64,000 nt of DNA from Paenibacillus caui (GCF_019904135.1 NZ_JAIOGQ010000015.1:1-64000); one strand, 5' to 3'; counted from the stretch's first letter, positions 44,911-55,257 are shown. The notes: a model not told the origin generated them from the sequence alone. Program-made: numbers and translations.

Positions 44911-46233
44911 ATGGTGAACGCAATGAAAATTCCGAAGCGGATTACGACAGCCCTTGTGCATTCATTAACTTCAGGCGTCGTGCCGCGGATCGGGCTTGAA
45001 TATATAGCGGTGGGGCGGAAGCCTGAAGTGGAGGCCCTGCTGCGGGATATGGACAATATTGCCGAGGGAGGAGCGGCCTTTAAATTCATTACGGGACGCT
45101 ACGGCAGCGGAAAAAGCTTCCTGCTGCAGACGATTCGCAACTATGCGATGGATCGGGATTTTGTGGTGGCGGATGCGGACCTGTCTCCGGAAAGAAGGCT
45201 GGTCGGAACCCAGGGGCAGGGACTGGCTACATACAGAGAGCTCATGATTCACCTGTCCACCCGGACCCGTCCCGACGGTGGAGCGCTCGAAGCCATGCTG
45301 CAAAAGTGGATTTCATCTATTCAGCAGGATGTAATGAAAGAGCATGGGCTTCGCCCGGCCGATCCGGCGCTGCATGTAGAGGTGGAGCAGCGGATTTTTG
45401 CCGTAACGGGCGAAATGCAGAACATGGTGCACGGCTTTGACTTCGCCCAGGTGCTCTCGGCATACTGGGCCGGGTACAAGCTGGCCGACGATGATCGCAA
45501 GCAGGCGGCGCTCCGCTGGCTGCGCGGCGAATACCCGACCAAAACCGCAGCCAAGCAAGAGCTTGGCGTCGGCGTCATTATCGACGACGACAACTGGTAC
45601 GACTACATCAAATTATGGTCGGAGTTTGCGGCGCGGATCGGGTACAAGGGGCTGTTGCTTTTTATAGATGAAGCCGTTAATTTATACAAAATTACGAACA
45701 GCATTTCCCGTCAAGGCAATTACGAGAAGCTGCTGACGATGTTTAATGATACGATGCAGGGAAAGGCAAGCCATCTTGGCATTTTCGTGGGCGGAACGCC
45801 CCAGTTCGTGGAGGATGAGCGGCGCGGCTTGTTCAGTTATGAAGCGCTGCGGTCGCGGCTCGTGGAAGGACGCTTCTCCGGCAGCGGTTACCAGAATTAC
45901 ACGGGGCCGATCCTGAAGCTGGATATGCTGTCCCATGAGGAAATCCTGATCCTGCTGCAAAAGCTGCTGCAGATACACGGCCTTCACTTTTCCTATGAAC
46001 CGTCTTTGACGGACAGCGATCTTGTCCTCTTCATGCAAACGGAAGTCGGCAGAATGGGCGCAGACGTGCTGCTTACGCCGCGTGAGGTGATCCGCGATTT
46101 TATGGACCTGCTCCATACGCTGCACCAAAATCCGGACGCTACGTTTGAAGGGCTGCTGGGCGAGCGTGCGGAGCAGACGCCTGATTCGAAGCAGGATGAG
46201 GCGGACGATTTTCTGGCCGAGTTTGAACTATGA
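44911..46233 (+). CDS. BREX-type ATP-binding protein (DUF2791/BrxD-like)
   Basis: A 440-residue P-loop ATPase of the group annotated as BREX system ATP-binding domain proteins. It opens with RITTALVHSLTSGVVPRIGL, has Walker A ITGRYGSGKSFLL (Lys about 67) and Walker B LLLFIDEAVNL (Asp-Glu about 253-254), and a sensor-like FVGGTPQF. BrxD of type 2 BREX is the best-known relative. No other BREX gene (pglZ, brxC, methyltransferase) is present. GAGGTGACGT is the ribosome site; the stop overlaps the helicase start (ATGA). Confidence 0.85.
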   Translation: MVNAMKIPKRITTALVHSLTSGVVPRIGLEYIAVGRKPEVEALLRDMDNIAEGGAAFKFITGRYGSGKSFLLQTIRNYAMDRDFVVADADLSPERRLVGTQGQGLATYRELMIHLSTRTRPDGGALEAMLQKWISSIQQDVMKEHGLRPADPALHVEVEQRIFAVTGEMQNMVHGFDFAQVLSAYWAGYKLADDDRKQAALRWLRGEYPTKTAAKQELGVGVIIDDDNWYDYIKLWSEFAARIGYKGLLLFIDEAVNLYKITNSISRQGNYEKLLTMFNDTMQGKASHLGIFVGGTPQFVEDERRGLFSYEALRSRLVEGRFSGSGYQNYTGPILKLDMLSHEEILILLQKLLQIHGLHFSYEPSLTDSDLVLFMQTEVGRMGADVLLTPREVIRDFMDLLHTLHQNPDATFEGLLGERAEQTPDSKQDEADDFLAEFEL

Positions 46234-48425
46234 AGGATCATCCATTTTACAGACTGGCTCCGTTTATTCAGGAATTCATATATAAAAAGAAGTGGGATAC
46301 CCTTCGGAGCGCACAAGTGGAAGCCTGCAACATATGCATGGGTACGCCCCATCACTTGCTGATTGCGGCTGGGACCGCATCGGGGAAGACGGAGGCGGCA
46401 TTTTTTCCCGCGTTAACGGAGCTATGGCAGCAGCCTTCCTCTTCGGTAGGTATTCTGTACATTGGCCCTTTGAAGGCGCTGATCAACGACCAGTTTGAAC
46501 GGCTGAAGGATCTGCTTCAGGAAGCCCGAATTCCGGTCTGGCACTGGCACGGGGATGTGCCGCAGTCAGAGAAAAGCCGTCTGATGCGAAAGCCGTCCGG
46601 GATTCTGCAAATCACTCCCGAATCGCTGGAAGGTTTGCTTATGAATAAACCGAATGCGATACCTGCTTTGTTCAAGGATCTCAGAACCATTATTATCGAT
46701 GAAGTCCATGCGTTCATGGGTGTGGACCGGGGCATTCAGGTTCTGAGCCAGATCGCCAGGGTGGAGAGAATGGCCGGATGCTCGCCAAGGCGTGTCGGAC
46801 TGTCCGCCACATTAAGCGACTATGAAGAGGCCAAGTCCTGGCTTGGCGCTGGAAGCCGCCAGCCGGTCGAAGTTGTGTCTTCGCCAGGCGGAAGGAAGCT
46901 CCGGCTGAGGGTCGATCACTTTTCGTTTCCCGATGCCCGCGACGAAGAGCAGGCCGAGCATCTGCAAAATGCCCGCAAGGCGTATTACGATTTCATTTAC
47001 GAGAGCACCCATCTGAAGAAAGCCTTGGTCTTTACCAATAGCCGCACCGACGCGGAATATACGACGCTTGAATTGCGCAGGGTAGCTGAAAAACGCCATC
47101 AGCCGGATGTGTTCCATGTGCATCACGGAAGCATCTCCGCCATGCTGAGGGAAGAAGCGGAAGCCGCCCTGAAGGGCGGCCCCGGACCAGCCGTGGCGGC
47201 TGCGACAATGACGCTTGAACTCGGAATCGATCTTGGGGAGCTGGAGCGTGTTGTTCAATTGGGTGCGCCTTACAGCTCGTCCAGCTTTGTCCAGAGGTTG
47301 GGAAGATCGGGAAGGAGAGATGATGCAGCATCGGAAATGCTGTTCGTTTGTCCGGAAGAGGAGGATGAGGAAGCCCAGCTTCCTGCACGGATGCCGTGGA
47401 CGCTGCTGAGAGCCATTGCTGTCATAGAACTGTACGTGCATACCAAATGGGTTGAGCCGCTTGAGCTCCGGAAGCTGCCCATGGGCCTAATGTATCATCA
47501 AACGATGAGCATCCTCAAAAGCATGGGCGAAGCAGAACCTGCGGAGCTAGCTAGGAATGTGCTGTCGCTGCCCTCTTTTAAAGAGATCAGGCCAGATCAG
47601 TACAAGGTGTTCTTGAATTATCTGCTGCAAACCGATCATATTCAGTGGACGGAGGACAAGTCGCTCATCATCGGTCTGACCGGGGAAAAGATCGTGAACA
47701 ACTTTCGTTTCCTGGCTGTATTTAAAGATGACGAGGAGCATGCGGTTTATAACGGATCCGAGGAGATCGGATCCATTACGACGGTGCCGCCGCCCGGCTA
47801 CTGCTTCTCCCTGGCGGGGAAGCTCTGGAAGGTTGTGGAGGTGGATACGAAGCATAAAGCGGTATATGTCAAAGCGGCCAAAGGAAAGGTCGATACGCTA
47901 TGGCTCGGAGCCGGCGGAGACATTCATACCCGGGTCCTTCGCAAAATGAGAGAAGTACTCTCAGGGCAAGCGATCTATCCGTATCTTTCCCCGCAGGCTG
48001 TGAACCGGCTGGAACGTGCGCGCCGCCTGGCACGGGAAACCGGACTGCTGAAATCTTTCGTGATCCCTGCAGGAGGGGATTCCCTGTTCATTCTCCCATG
48101 GATAGGGAGCAAGCCGTTTCGGACATTGGAGCGTCTGCTTAAAAACAGACTGGCGGACAGGCTCTCTTTGCGCTCTGTTGTTCCGATGGAGCCGTATTAT
48201 TTCGTCGTTTCAGGCAAAGCGGATGGGCAGACTTTGACGGATCAAATCCTGATGGAATGTTCGGGCCTCGAAGATGAGGCCAGTCTGCTCGCGCCGGAGG
48301 AAGCTCCTTATCTTGGCAAGTATGACGAGTTTGTCGCACCTGAGCTGATTCGCAAGGCTTTTTTGGCAGACGGGCTGGATGTAAAAGGCTTATACGCCGG
48401 CTTGTTGAAATTCGCCAATGTCTGA
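46230..48425 (+). CDS. DEAD/DEAH-box helicase, Lhr-like
   Basis: A 731-residue superfamily 2 helicase. Motif I AAGTASGKTEAAF (Lys about 53), motif II IIIDEVHAF (about 155-162), motif III SATLS (about 192), motif V ATMTLELGIDL and motif VI QRLGRSGRR are all intact. The layout resembles Lhr and the MrfA/YprA group, but the C-terminus (about 430-731) lacks the four-Cys domain of MrfA. It is translationally coupled to the BrxD-like ATPase, recalling the brxD-brxHI pairing of type 2 BREX. Function of the trio is unproven. Confidence 0.87.
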   Translation: MKDHPFYRLAPFIQEFIYKKKWDTLRSAQVEACNICMGTPHHLLIAAGTASGKTEAAFFPALTELWQQPSSSVGILYIGPLKALINDQFERLKDLLQEARIPVWHWHGDVPQSEKSRLMRKPSGILQITPESLEGLLMNKPNAIPALFKDLRTIIIDEVHAFMGVDRGIQVLSQIARVERMAGCSPRRVGLSATLSDYEEAKSWLGAGSRQPVEVVSSPGGRKLRLRVDHFSFPDARDEEQAEHLQNARKAYYDFIYESTHLKKALVFTNSRTDAEYTTLELRRVAEKRHQPDVFHVHHGSISAMLREEAEAALKGGPGPAVAAATMTLELGIDLGELERVVQLGAPYSSSSFVQRLGRSGRRDDAASEMLFVCPEEEDEEAQLPARMPWTLLRAIAVIELYVHTKWVEPLELRKLPMGLMYHQTMSILKSMGEAEPAELARNVLSLPSFKEIRPDQYKVFLNYLLQTDHIQWTEDKSLIIGLTGEKIVNNFRFLAVFKDDEEHAVYNGSEEIGSITTVPPPGYCFSLAGKLWKVVEVDTKHKAVYVKAAKGKVDTLWLGAGGDIHTRVLRKMREVLSGQAIYPYLSPQAVNRLERARRLARETGLLKSFVIPAGGDSLFILPWIGSKPFRTLERLLKNRLADRLSLRSVVPMEPYYFVVSGKADGQTLTDQILMECSGLEDEASLLAPEEAPYLGKYDEFVAPELIRKAFLADGLDVKGLYAGLLKFANV

Positions 48426-48469
48426 TAGGGGAATATTGGGAATGCCGCTTCTGAAAAAGAATAGGAACA

Positions 48470-48511
48470 AAAAAACGTATGCCGGATTATAAGCCGACGT
48501 ACGTTTTTTTC
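48470..48511. terminator. Bidirectional terminator between helicase and LTA synthase genes
   Basis: Stem AAAAAACGTA / TACGTTTTTT with an imperfect inner GC part; A run before and T run after, so it can serve both convergent genes. Confidence 0.8.
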
Positions 48512-48528
48512 ATCTCAGACTTAAGCTG

Positions 48529-50550
48529 TTATTTATTCCACTCCGGCAGTGACTCGACATAGTGGTCCGACATGCTGATCAGCTCGTGCGCACGATTGTA
48601 CTCGTCTTTGGAAACGAGCGGTTTGGCAACTTTTCCGCCATTCAGCGGCCATGTAGTCCCATCCGTGTATCCGTTGCCGGGTACGAATGCCCCCTTGGAA
48701 GAAATGAAGGAGCCGGAAGGCAAATAATAACGTTCAGGCAGCACATTATCGGTATGATTCAGCAAATCCTGACCGAAGTGCACCTGATCCCCCAGCGAGA
48801 CGCCAATCAAATTGGCCACGCTTGGAAAAATATCCGACTGTGCGCCAACCTGCTGAAAAACCTGGGCTTTTTGTCCCGGCACGGACACGACAAGCGGAAT
48901 GTTCATCATATCCGGCAAGCTGTAATCACGGCCGTATATTTCCTTCATCAGCGCCTTTTCGGATTTGTTCAAAGAATAAATCGGCAGGCCCTGGTGGTCG
49001 CCGTACAGGATGACGACACTGTTGTCCCAAACCCCGTTCTTCTTCAGTTCGTCAACAAACTGGCCGAGGGCGTAATCCGAGTAGTTCTGAGCCTGAATAT
49101 AGTTGCCGACCAAGGTTCCTTTATACCGATTCGGCAGCTGCATCTTGTATTTTGCTGCCGGAATACGAAAAGGGTGATGGCCGGACATCGAAATGACCTG
49201 CGCATAGAACGGTTGCCCGCTTTGCTGGAAGCGTGCAAGCTCCTCGGACGTTTTGGCGTACAGAACCTCGTCGGAGGAACCGAAGGCAACCGGATCGCTT
49301 TCGCCAAAATAGCGGTTGTCGTAGTATTTTTCCCAGCCTAGCGCCTTGTAAAGCTGATCCCGGTTCCAGAAGATGACGTTGTTCGTATGGAACGTTGCTG
49401 TCAAATAACCGTTCGCGGCAAAAGCTTTTGGCATACTGGGCAGCTCTTTATCCGCATAAACCTCGGAAGCGGCTCCGTTCGGCGGAACATACAGGGACGT
49501 ATTCACTACAAATTCTGCATCAGCCGTATTTCCTTGACCGACCTGCTGGAAGAAATGCGGGAAGTAGAAATGATCCCGGACGAGCGCATTCATATTGGGC
49601 GTAACTTCTTTGCCGTCGATTTTAAGATTGACTAAGAAATTCTGGAACGCCTCAAGCTGAATAATGATGACATTTTTGCCCTTGGCGACCTCCCAGTAAG
49701 CCGGCTGTGCCGGTTCAGTAATTCCTTTTACCTCTGCAATTTTCGCAGCGGTTACTGTGTTAGGATCGATCTTCAAGTCCTTGGAAGATGCGAAGGCGAC
49801 GTATGCCTCATAATTAATGACGCCCATATCTCTTGCCTGATGCAATTCATTCATCCCATGGCGGTAAGGCAGAATGGTCAGAATGCACAGAACGAGTGTT
49901 AATGCCTGAAGACTCCAAAACACACTGCGACGCTCGCGAACCGCGAGACTTTTGCTAAAGGCCCGAAAGCGCCGGTTTGACAAGAGCAGCACGAACAGAA
50001 CCACGATATCCGTAAAGATGAACAGATAGTAAGGATCCATCAGCGACATGACGCTGGTGTTCACTTCAGACACCTGGTTGACCTGGCGCAGCTCATGATA
50101 GGTGACGATGACGCCAAAATATTTGTAGTACATGATTACGGCAAAATAAATAATCGTAAGAACCAAGTCGACAATCAGATAAGCGCCCAACTTCCGCTTA
50201 TAGACGAAGTTTTCAAGCAAGCAGAAGATGAACCAGACAGGCGGGATGCCGGACAAAAGCGTCAGCACCAGGCTCCCATCCTCTTTAAATACAACGCTCC
50301 AAACGAGCAGCATTTTCAAAATCATCAGAATGGTGAAAAATACAAACGGTTTCCGAAGAATTCCGTTCCACCCTATACGTTTAACCAAAATCCAATCCTC
50401 TCCCTTAACATACTTAATAAAGCGGGCCTTTCGAGCCGGGGTACTCCGGTAAAGCCGAATCAGAAGGCGCAGTTCTTTCGAATTTTTGGCGAGCATGCCG
50501 AATACGCCGCCACCTGCCGCCAGTCGGATATTGAATCTATTCACCTTCAT
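48529..50550 (-). CDS. LTA synthase family protein (second paralogue)
   Basis: A 673-residue polytopic sulfatase-fold enzyme with about five N-terminal helices (to about 240) and an extracellular domain whose catalytic Thr is about T342 in QGNTADAEF. VILYGDHQG and FHTNNVIFW are metal-site segments. Its overall plan matches the paralogue at 20647, so the two probably divide lipoteichoic acid synthesis or priming. The ATG at 50550 lacks a clear ribosome site; the next ATG is codon 19. Confidence 0.88.
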   Translation of the reverse strand: MKVNRFNIRLAAGGGVFGMLAKNSKELRLLIRLYRSTPARKARFIKYVKGEDWILVKRIGWNGILRKPFVFFTILMILKMLLVWSVVFKEDGSLVLTLLSGIPPVWFIFCLLENFVYKRKLGAYLIVDLVLTIIYFAVIMYYKYFGVIVTYHELRQVNQVSEVNTSVMSLMDPYYLFIFTDIVVLFVLLLSNRRFRAFSKSLAVRERRSVFWSLQALTLVLCILTILPYRHGMNELHQARDMGVINYEAYVAFASSKDLKIDPNTVTAAKIAEVKGITEPAQPAYWEVAKGKNVIIIQLEAFQNFLVNLKIDGKEVTPNMNALVRDHFYFPHFFQQVGQGNTADAEFVVNTSLYVPPNGAASEVYADKELPSMPKAFAANGYLTATFHTNNVIFWNRDQLYKALGWEKYYDNRYFGESDPVAFGSSDEVLYAKTSEELARFQQSGQPFYAQVISMSGHHPFRIPAAKYKMQLPNRYKGTLVGNYIQAQNYSDYALGQFVDELKKNGVWDNSVVILYGDHQGLPIYSLNKSEKALMKEIYGRDYSLPDMMNIPLVVSVPGQKAQVFQQVGAQSDIFPSVANLIGVSLGDQVHFGQDLLNHTDNVLPERYYLPSGSFISSKGAFVPGNGYTDGTTWPLNGGKVAKPLVSKDEYNRAHELISMSDHYVESLPEWNK

Positions 50551-50848
50551 GAATAGACAAATCCCGGGAAAGGCGAGGCTTTCCCTACCTACATATTGTT
50601 ACACTTTCTATTCATTATCTTACATTCCAGACAAAAAATCTAATTTTCCTCAAGGCGATGGGGCTGAAGGTGTGATGTATTCGTCCTAATAACCGGATTT
50701 ATCCTTATATAATGATTACTAATAAATCTTATAAGAGGTTCCAAATTGACCGTCACCGCCATATGTGATAGGGTCAAAAGTAGCGATAAATAAAGTATAT
50801 AAAAATACTAGGAATTTAAAACATGCATGCAGCGCGAGGTGGATATTG
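50551..50848. other. Divergent promoter region between LTA synthase and cysJ
   Basis: 298 AT-rich bases without a gene. It must hold promoters for the LTA synthase gene (minus) and cysJI (plus). TACTAGGAATTTA near 50808-50820 vaguely recalls half of a CymR-type sulfur-regulator site, but the match is too weak to call. Confidence 0.4.
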
Positions 50849-52693
50849 TTGGAACTTCAAGTAACGAACAGTCCTTTTACTCAGGAACAGGTTGAATTGC
50901 TGGGCCGTCTTCTGCCTACGCTGACGGATTCGCAGCGAATCTGGCTGACCGGATATTTGACAGCTTTACAGGGAGCTGCAGCTGTACCAGCGACGGTTGC
51001 AGCGGGAGTCCCATTGGCTGCGGCAATTTCCCCGGCAGGGATTGCAAGCAGTCCGGCGGTCCCTAAAGAGGCAACGGTACTCTTTGGATCGCAGACCGGA
51101 AACAGCCAGGGGCTGGCCAGGAAGCTGGCCAAGAAGCTCGAAAAGCAAGGCTTTCAGGTGACGCTCTCCCCGATGAGCGACTTCAAGACGAACACTTTGA
51201 AAAAGGTGCGAAACCTGCTTATCGTCGCAAGCACACACGGAGAAGGAGAACCGCCGGATAACGCCCTTTCTTTCCACGAATTTCTTCATGGCAAAAGAGC
51301 GCCTCAACTGCCGGACCTCCAGTTCTCCGTTCTGGCTCTGGGGGATACGTCCTATGAGTTCTTCTGCCAGACAGGCAAAGATTTTGATGAGCGCCTTGCG
51401 CAACTCGGCGCCAAGCGGCTTGCACCGCGTGTCGATTGCGACGTGGATTTCGATGAGCCTGCGGCGGAATGGATGAACCTGGTTTTGGCTGCGCTTGGCG
51501 AAGCATCTGCCGTTTCAGTGAGCCCGGCAGAAGCCGGTTCTGCGGCGACGATTGACACGGAATCGGAGTATTCCAGAACGAATCCGTTCCGTGCGGAAGT
51601 TCTGGAGAATTTGAATTTGAACGGACGCGGATCGAGCAGGGAGACCCGCCATCTCGAGATTTCCCTGGAGGGGTCGAATCTTAAGTATGAGCCGGGCGAC
51701 AGTCTCGGCATCTATCCGGAGAACCATTCGCGGCTGGTGGACGAGCTGATCGCGGTCATGGGCTGGCAGCCGGATGAGCCCGTTGCCGTTAACAAGAGCG
51801 GCGACAAAGGGACATTGCGCGACGCCCTGCTGCGTCATTACGAAATTACCGTACTCACCAAGCCGCTGCTGGAACAGGCTTCCAAGCTTGCTCCAGGCAG
51901 CAGTCTCAAGGAACTGCTGGAAGCGGGACGCGAGCAGGAGCTTCGCGCTTATCTGCACGGCCGGGATTTGCTCGACCTAGTGCAGGATTACTCTCTTAAA
52001 GGCATCCCGGCAGGGGAGTTCGTATCTATTCTGCGGAAGCTGCCCTCCCGCTTGTATTCGATCGCAAGCAGCCCAGAAGCTTACCCGGACGAGGTGCACA
52101 TCACGGCGCGCGCCGTACGCTACGAGTCCCAGGGACGAAAGCGGTACGGGGTCTGCTCCGTTCATCTCGCCGAGCGGGTACAGCCTGGCGATACGCTGCC
52201 GGTGTTCATTCAGCACAACCCGAATTTCAAGCTGCCTGACAATCCGGATACGCCGGTCATCATGGTCGGACCAGGCACCGGCGTCGCTCCGTTCCGGGCC
52301 TTCCTCGGCGAACGGGAGGAGACGGGAGCTCAGGGCAAAACATGGCTGTTCTACGGCGATCAGCATTTTGCCACCGATTTCCTGTACCAGGTGGAGTGGC
52401 AGCGCTGGCTCAAAGAGGGCGTGCTGACGCGTATGGATGTAGCATTTTCCCGCGATTCGGACAAGAAAGTATACGTTCAGCACCGGATGCTTGAAAAAAG
52501 CGCGGAGCTGTACAAGTGGCTGCAGGAAGGAGCATGCGTATATGTCTGCGGCGATGAAAAGCAGATGGCGCATGACGTGCATGCAACTCTGGAAACGATC
52601 CTCGTACAGGAGGGCGGTCTGACTCCGGAAGAGGCAGCGGACTATTTGAGCGCCATGCAGCAGCAGAAACGTTATCAGCGGGACGTATACTAA
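50849..52693 (+). CDS. cysJ: Sulfite reductase (NADPH) flavoprotein CysJ
   Basis: A 614-residue diflavin reductase: a hydrophobic, Ala/Pro-rich N-terminus, flavodoxin-like FMN domain (LFGSQTGNSQGLARKL, about 75 onward), connecting and FAD domain (RLYSIASSP) and NADPH domain (MVGPGTGVAPFRAF to YVCGDEKQMAHDV). It passes electrons from NADPH to CysI for sulfite reduction to sulfide. I prefer TTG at 50849, with AGGTGG 6 bases upstream. cysI follows 39 bases downstream. Confidence 0.92.
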   Translation: MELQVTNSPFTQEQVELLGRLLPTLTDSQRIWLTGYLTALQGAAAVPATVAAGVPLAAAISPAGIASSPAVPKEATVLFGSQTGNSQGLARKLAKKLEKQGFQVTLSPMSDFKTNTLKKVRNLLIVASTHGEGEPPDNALSFHEFLHGKRAPQLPDLQFSVLALGDTSYEFFCQTGKDFDERLAQLGAKRLAPRVDCDVDFDEPAAEWMNLVLAALGEASAVSVSPAEAGSAATIDTESEYSRTNPFRAEVLENLNLNGRGSSRETRHLEISLEGSNLKYEPGDSLGIYPENHSRLVDELIAVMGWQPDEPVAVNKSGDKGTLRDALLRHYEITVLTKPLLEQASKLAPGSSLKELLEAGREQELRAYLHGRDLLDLVQDYSLKGIPAGEFVSILRKLPSRLYSIASSPEAYPDEVHITARAVRYESQGRKRYGVCSVHLAERVQPGDTLPVFIQHNPNFKLPDNPDTPVIMVGPGTGVAPFRAFLGEREETGAQGKTWLFYGDQHFATDFLYQVEWQRWLKEGVLTRMDVAFSRDSDKKVYVQHRMLEKSAELYKWLQEGACVYVCGDEKQMAHDVHATLETILVQEGGLTPEEAADYLSAMQQQKRYQRDVY

Positions 52694-52732
52694 ATCACGG
52701 TGTCCCTAAGATTACGAGAGGAGATAAGGCAT

Positions 52733-54457
52733 ATGTCAGATAATAATTTGCTGTCGTCAAACAGTGCGCCGCACAGCGATGTTGAAGATATTAAACGCAG
52801 AAGCCATTACCTGCGGGGCAGTCTGACCGAGACGCTGGCTGACCCGATCACAGGTTCCATTCCCGAAGATGACAACCGGCTCATGAAGCACCATGGCAGC
52901 TATATGCAGGATGACCGGGATTTAAGAAACGAACGGGCCAAGCAGAAGCTTGAGCCGGCCTATCAATTTATGCTCCGCGTGCGCGCGGCCGGCGGGGTCG
53001 TTACGCCCGCGCAGTGGCTCATGATGGACCGAATCTCGCATAAGTACGGCAACGGAACGATTCGTCTGACAACCCGTCAATCTTTCCAGCTGCACGGCGT
53101 GCTTAAATGGAATCTGAAGAATACGATCCGGGAAGTGAACGAGTCGCTGCTTAGCACGCTGGCGGCCTGCGGTGACGTCAACCGCAACGTGATGTGCAAC
53201 CCGAATCCGTATCAATCGGAAATCCACTCCGAGGTTTATGAGTGGGCGAGCAAGGTGAGCCATCATCTGGATCCGCGGACGAGAGCCTATCACGAAATTT
53301 GGCTCGATGAAGAGAAAGTGGTGGACAGCCGGGATCAGGACGTTGAACAGGAGCCAATTTATGGACCGGTCTATTTGCCAAGAAAGTTTAAAATCGGCAT
53401 TGCGGTTCCGCCTTCGAATGATGTGGATGTGTTTTCCCAGGATCTGGGCTTTATTGCTATCGTGGAAAACGGCAAGCTAGCCGGCTTTAACATAGCGGTA
53501 GGCGGAGGCATGGGGATGACGCACGGCGATCCGAAGACGTATCCGCAAGTCTCCAAAATCATTGGATTCTGTACGACGGAGCAAATGATCGACGTGGCGG
53601 AGAAGACGGTTACGATTCAGCGGGACTATGGCGACCGTTCGGTCCGCAAGCATGCCCGTTTCAAATACACGATCGACGATCGGGGTATTGATTGGTTCGT
53701 GGGCGAATTGACGGCCCGTTTGGGATGGAAGCTGCAGGATGCTCGTCCTTACCATTTTGAGAACAATGGGGATCGTTATGGCTGGGTGAAGGGCAGCAAC
53801 GGCAAATGGCACTTCACGCTCTTTATCCAGAATGGACGGATTAAAGATATGGACGGCTACCCCCTGATGACAGGTCTGCGTGAAATCGCCAAGGTGCATG
53901 GCGGGGATTTCCGGCTTACGGCCAACCAGAATCTGATCATCGGCAACGTCAGCAGCCAGAAGAAGAAGAAAATTCAGAGCTTGATCGACCATTATGCTCT
54001 TACGGACGGAGTTCATTATTCCGCGCTGCGGCGAAACTCCATGGCCTGCGTCGCTCTGCCGACGTGCGGGCTGGCGATGGCTGAATCGGAACGGTATCTG
54101 CCAACACTGCTTGAGAAAATCGAGCCGATGCTGGAAGAGGCCGGCCTGCGCGATGAGGATATCGTCATTCGGATGACCGGCTGCCCGAACGGCTGCGCCA
54201 GACCGATGCTCGCGGAGCTCGCCTTTATTGGCAAGGCGCCCGGCAAATACAATATGTATTTGGGGGGCGGCTTTGCCGGGAACCGGCTGAACAAGCTGTA
54301 CAAGGAAAACATCGGCGAGGACGAAATACTGTCGTCTCTTCGGCCCATGATTAACCGTTACGCGAAGGAACGGCTTGAAGGCGAACATTTTGGCGATTTT
54401 GTCATTCGGGCGGAGTATGTGAAGGAAGTGACTGACGGACAGGAGTTTCATTCCTGA
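52733..54457 (+). CDS. cysI: Sulfite reductase hemoprotein CysI
   Basis: A 574-residue siroheme/[4Fe-4S] subunit that reduces sulfite to sulfide with six electrons. The cluster ligands are in ACVALPTCG and [10 protein letters not shown] (C-x5-C and C-x3-C). [12 protein letters not shown] and the duplicated [11 protein letters not shown] form the two sulfite-reductase repeats. AGAGGAGAT precedes the ATG at 52733. With cysJ it makes the assimilatory enzyme; cysH and siroheme genes are not in the window. Confidence 0.94.
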   Translation: MSDNNLLSSNSAPHSDVEDIKRRSHYLRGSLTETLADPITGSIPEDDNRLMKHHGSYMQDDRDLRNERAKQKLEPAYQFMLRVRAAGGVVTPAQWLMMDRISHKYGNGTIRLTTRQSFQLHGVLKWNLKNTIREVNESLLSTLAACGDVNRNVMCNPNPYQSEIHSEVYEWASKVSHHLDPRTRAYHEIWLDEEKVVDSRDQDVEQEPIYGPVYLPRKFKIGIAVPPSNDVDVFSQDLGFIAIVENGKLAGFNIAVGGGMGMTHGDPKTYPQVSKIIGFCTTEQMIDVAEKTVTIQRDYGDRSVRKHARFKYTIDDRGIDWFVGELTARLGWKLQDARPYHFENNGDRYGWVKGSNGKWHFTLFIQNGRIKDMDGYPLMTGLREIAKVHGGDFRLTANQNLIIGNVSSQKKKKIQSLIDHYALTDGVHYSALRRNSMACVALPTCGLAMAESERYLPTLLEKIEPMLEEAGLRDEDIVIRMTGCPNGCARPMLAELAFIGKAPGKYNMYLGGGFAGNRLNKLYKENIGEDEILSSLRPMINRYAKERLEGEHFGDFVIRAEYVKEVTDGQEFHS

Positions 54458-54471
54458 TTTTTCGGAAAAAT

Positions 54472-54510
54472 AAAGCGGAGCGCATCTGACAAGGTGTGCT
54501 TCGTTTTTTA
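54472..54510 (+). terminator. Terminator after cysI
   Basis: A 14-base-pair stem with several G-T pairs (AAAGCGGAGCGCATC with GGTGTGCTTCGTTTT) and a 6-base loop ending in six T. Confidence 0.75.
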
Positions 54511-54607
54511 ATTTTAGGAGCGGAAGGCCCGCTCTCACCAAACATGGTAGACTTTAAGGTGTTGCTAGGGACTGAATAGAAATTTAGACGCCAAGGGAGA
54601 GAAAAAA

Positions 54608-55087
54608 ATGATCCAAACCATTGATTTCCAAAATGTAGAGCTCGTGAAAACACTCTTCAATTTGCAGCGTGATTCTTATGTGGTAGAGGCTGAACTGATA
54701 AACTTTTATGAAATCCCTCCATTAATGGAGTCATTTGAAGATTTTCAAAAGTGCACGGAGCAGTTTTTAGGTTATTTCGAGAATCTCGAATTGGCTGGGG
54801 CCGTTTCGTATGAGCTGGAAGGCGATGAATTAACCATATGCAGACTGGTGGTCGATCCCGGACATTTCAAAAAGGGGATTGCCCAAAAGCTATTGGATGC
54901 GGTTGAATCATCAAATGCAGACGCCTCGCTGATCAAAGTATCCACAGGCAAAGACAACGTTCCTGCAAAGAATCTGTATTTAAAAAACAAGTTCAACTGG
55001 ATTCAGGATTTGGAGGTAGTCCCTAATCTTTATATCAGCCTCTTTGAAAAGAAAGTCGGGCATGAATCGGCCGAAGCGGGATATTGA
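54608..55087 (+). CDS. GNAT family N-acetyltransferase
   Basis: A 159-residue GNAT enzyme. The acetyl-CoA binding segment is ICRLVVDPGHFKKGIAQKLL (about 78-97), and the C-terminal strand is KNLYLKNKFNWIQ. Substrate is unknown. Ribosome site AAGGGAGAG. It stands alone between cysI and the GAF/GGDEF gene. Confidence 0.85.
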   Translation: MIQTIDFQNVELVKTLFNLQRDSYVVEAELINFYEIPPLMESFEDFQKCTEQFLGYFENLELAGAVSYELEGDELTICRLVVDPGHFKKGIAQKLLDAVESSNADASLIKVSTGKDNVPAKNLYLKNKFNWIQDLEVVPNLYISLFEKKVGHESAEAGY

Positions 55088-55257
55088 CATTTTTGGCATA
55101 TCAAACCTGCGGCCATTCACGTTCATATTTTACCAAGTAAAAGGGTGTTAACAATCCGGTTAAATTATTGCGCAGCATTGCCGATACTATAATAAGGTCG
55201 TCAATGATCTGACGTGGCTCGAAAAGTAATTAATAGGGGCAAGGAGAAACACCAGTA

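Noticed and set aside
43291-48425. A BREX phage-defence locus
   Set aside because: Only the ATPase resembles a BREX gene, with a helicase; pglZ, brxC, brxA/B and a methyltransferase are absent.
50808-50820. CymR-like or S-box type sulfur control ahead of cysJI
   Set aside because: The half-site resemblance is weak and I see no S-box RNA or second half-site.
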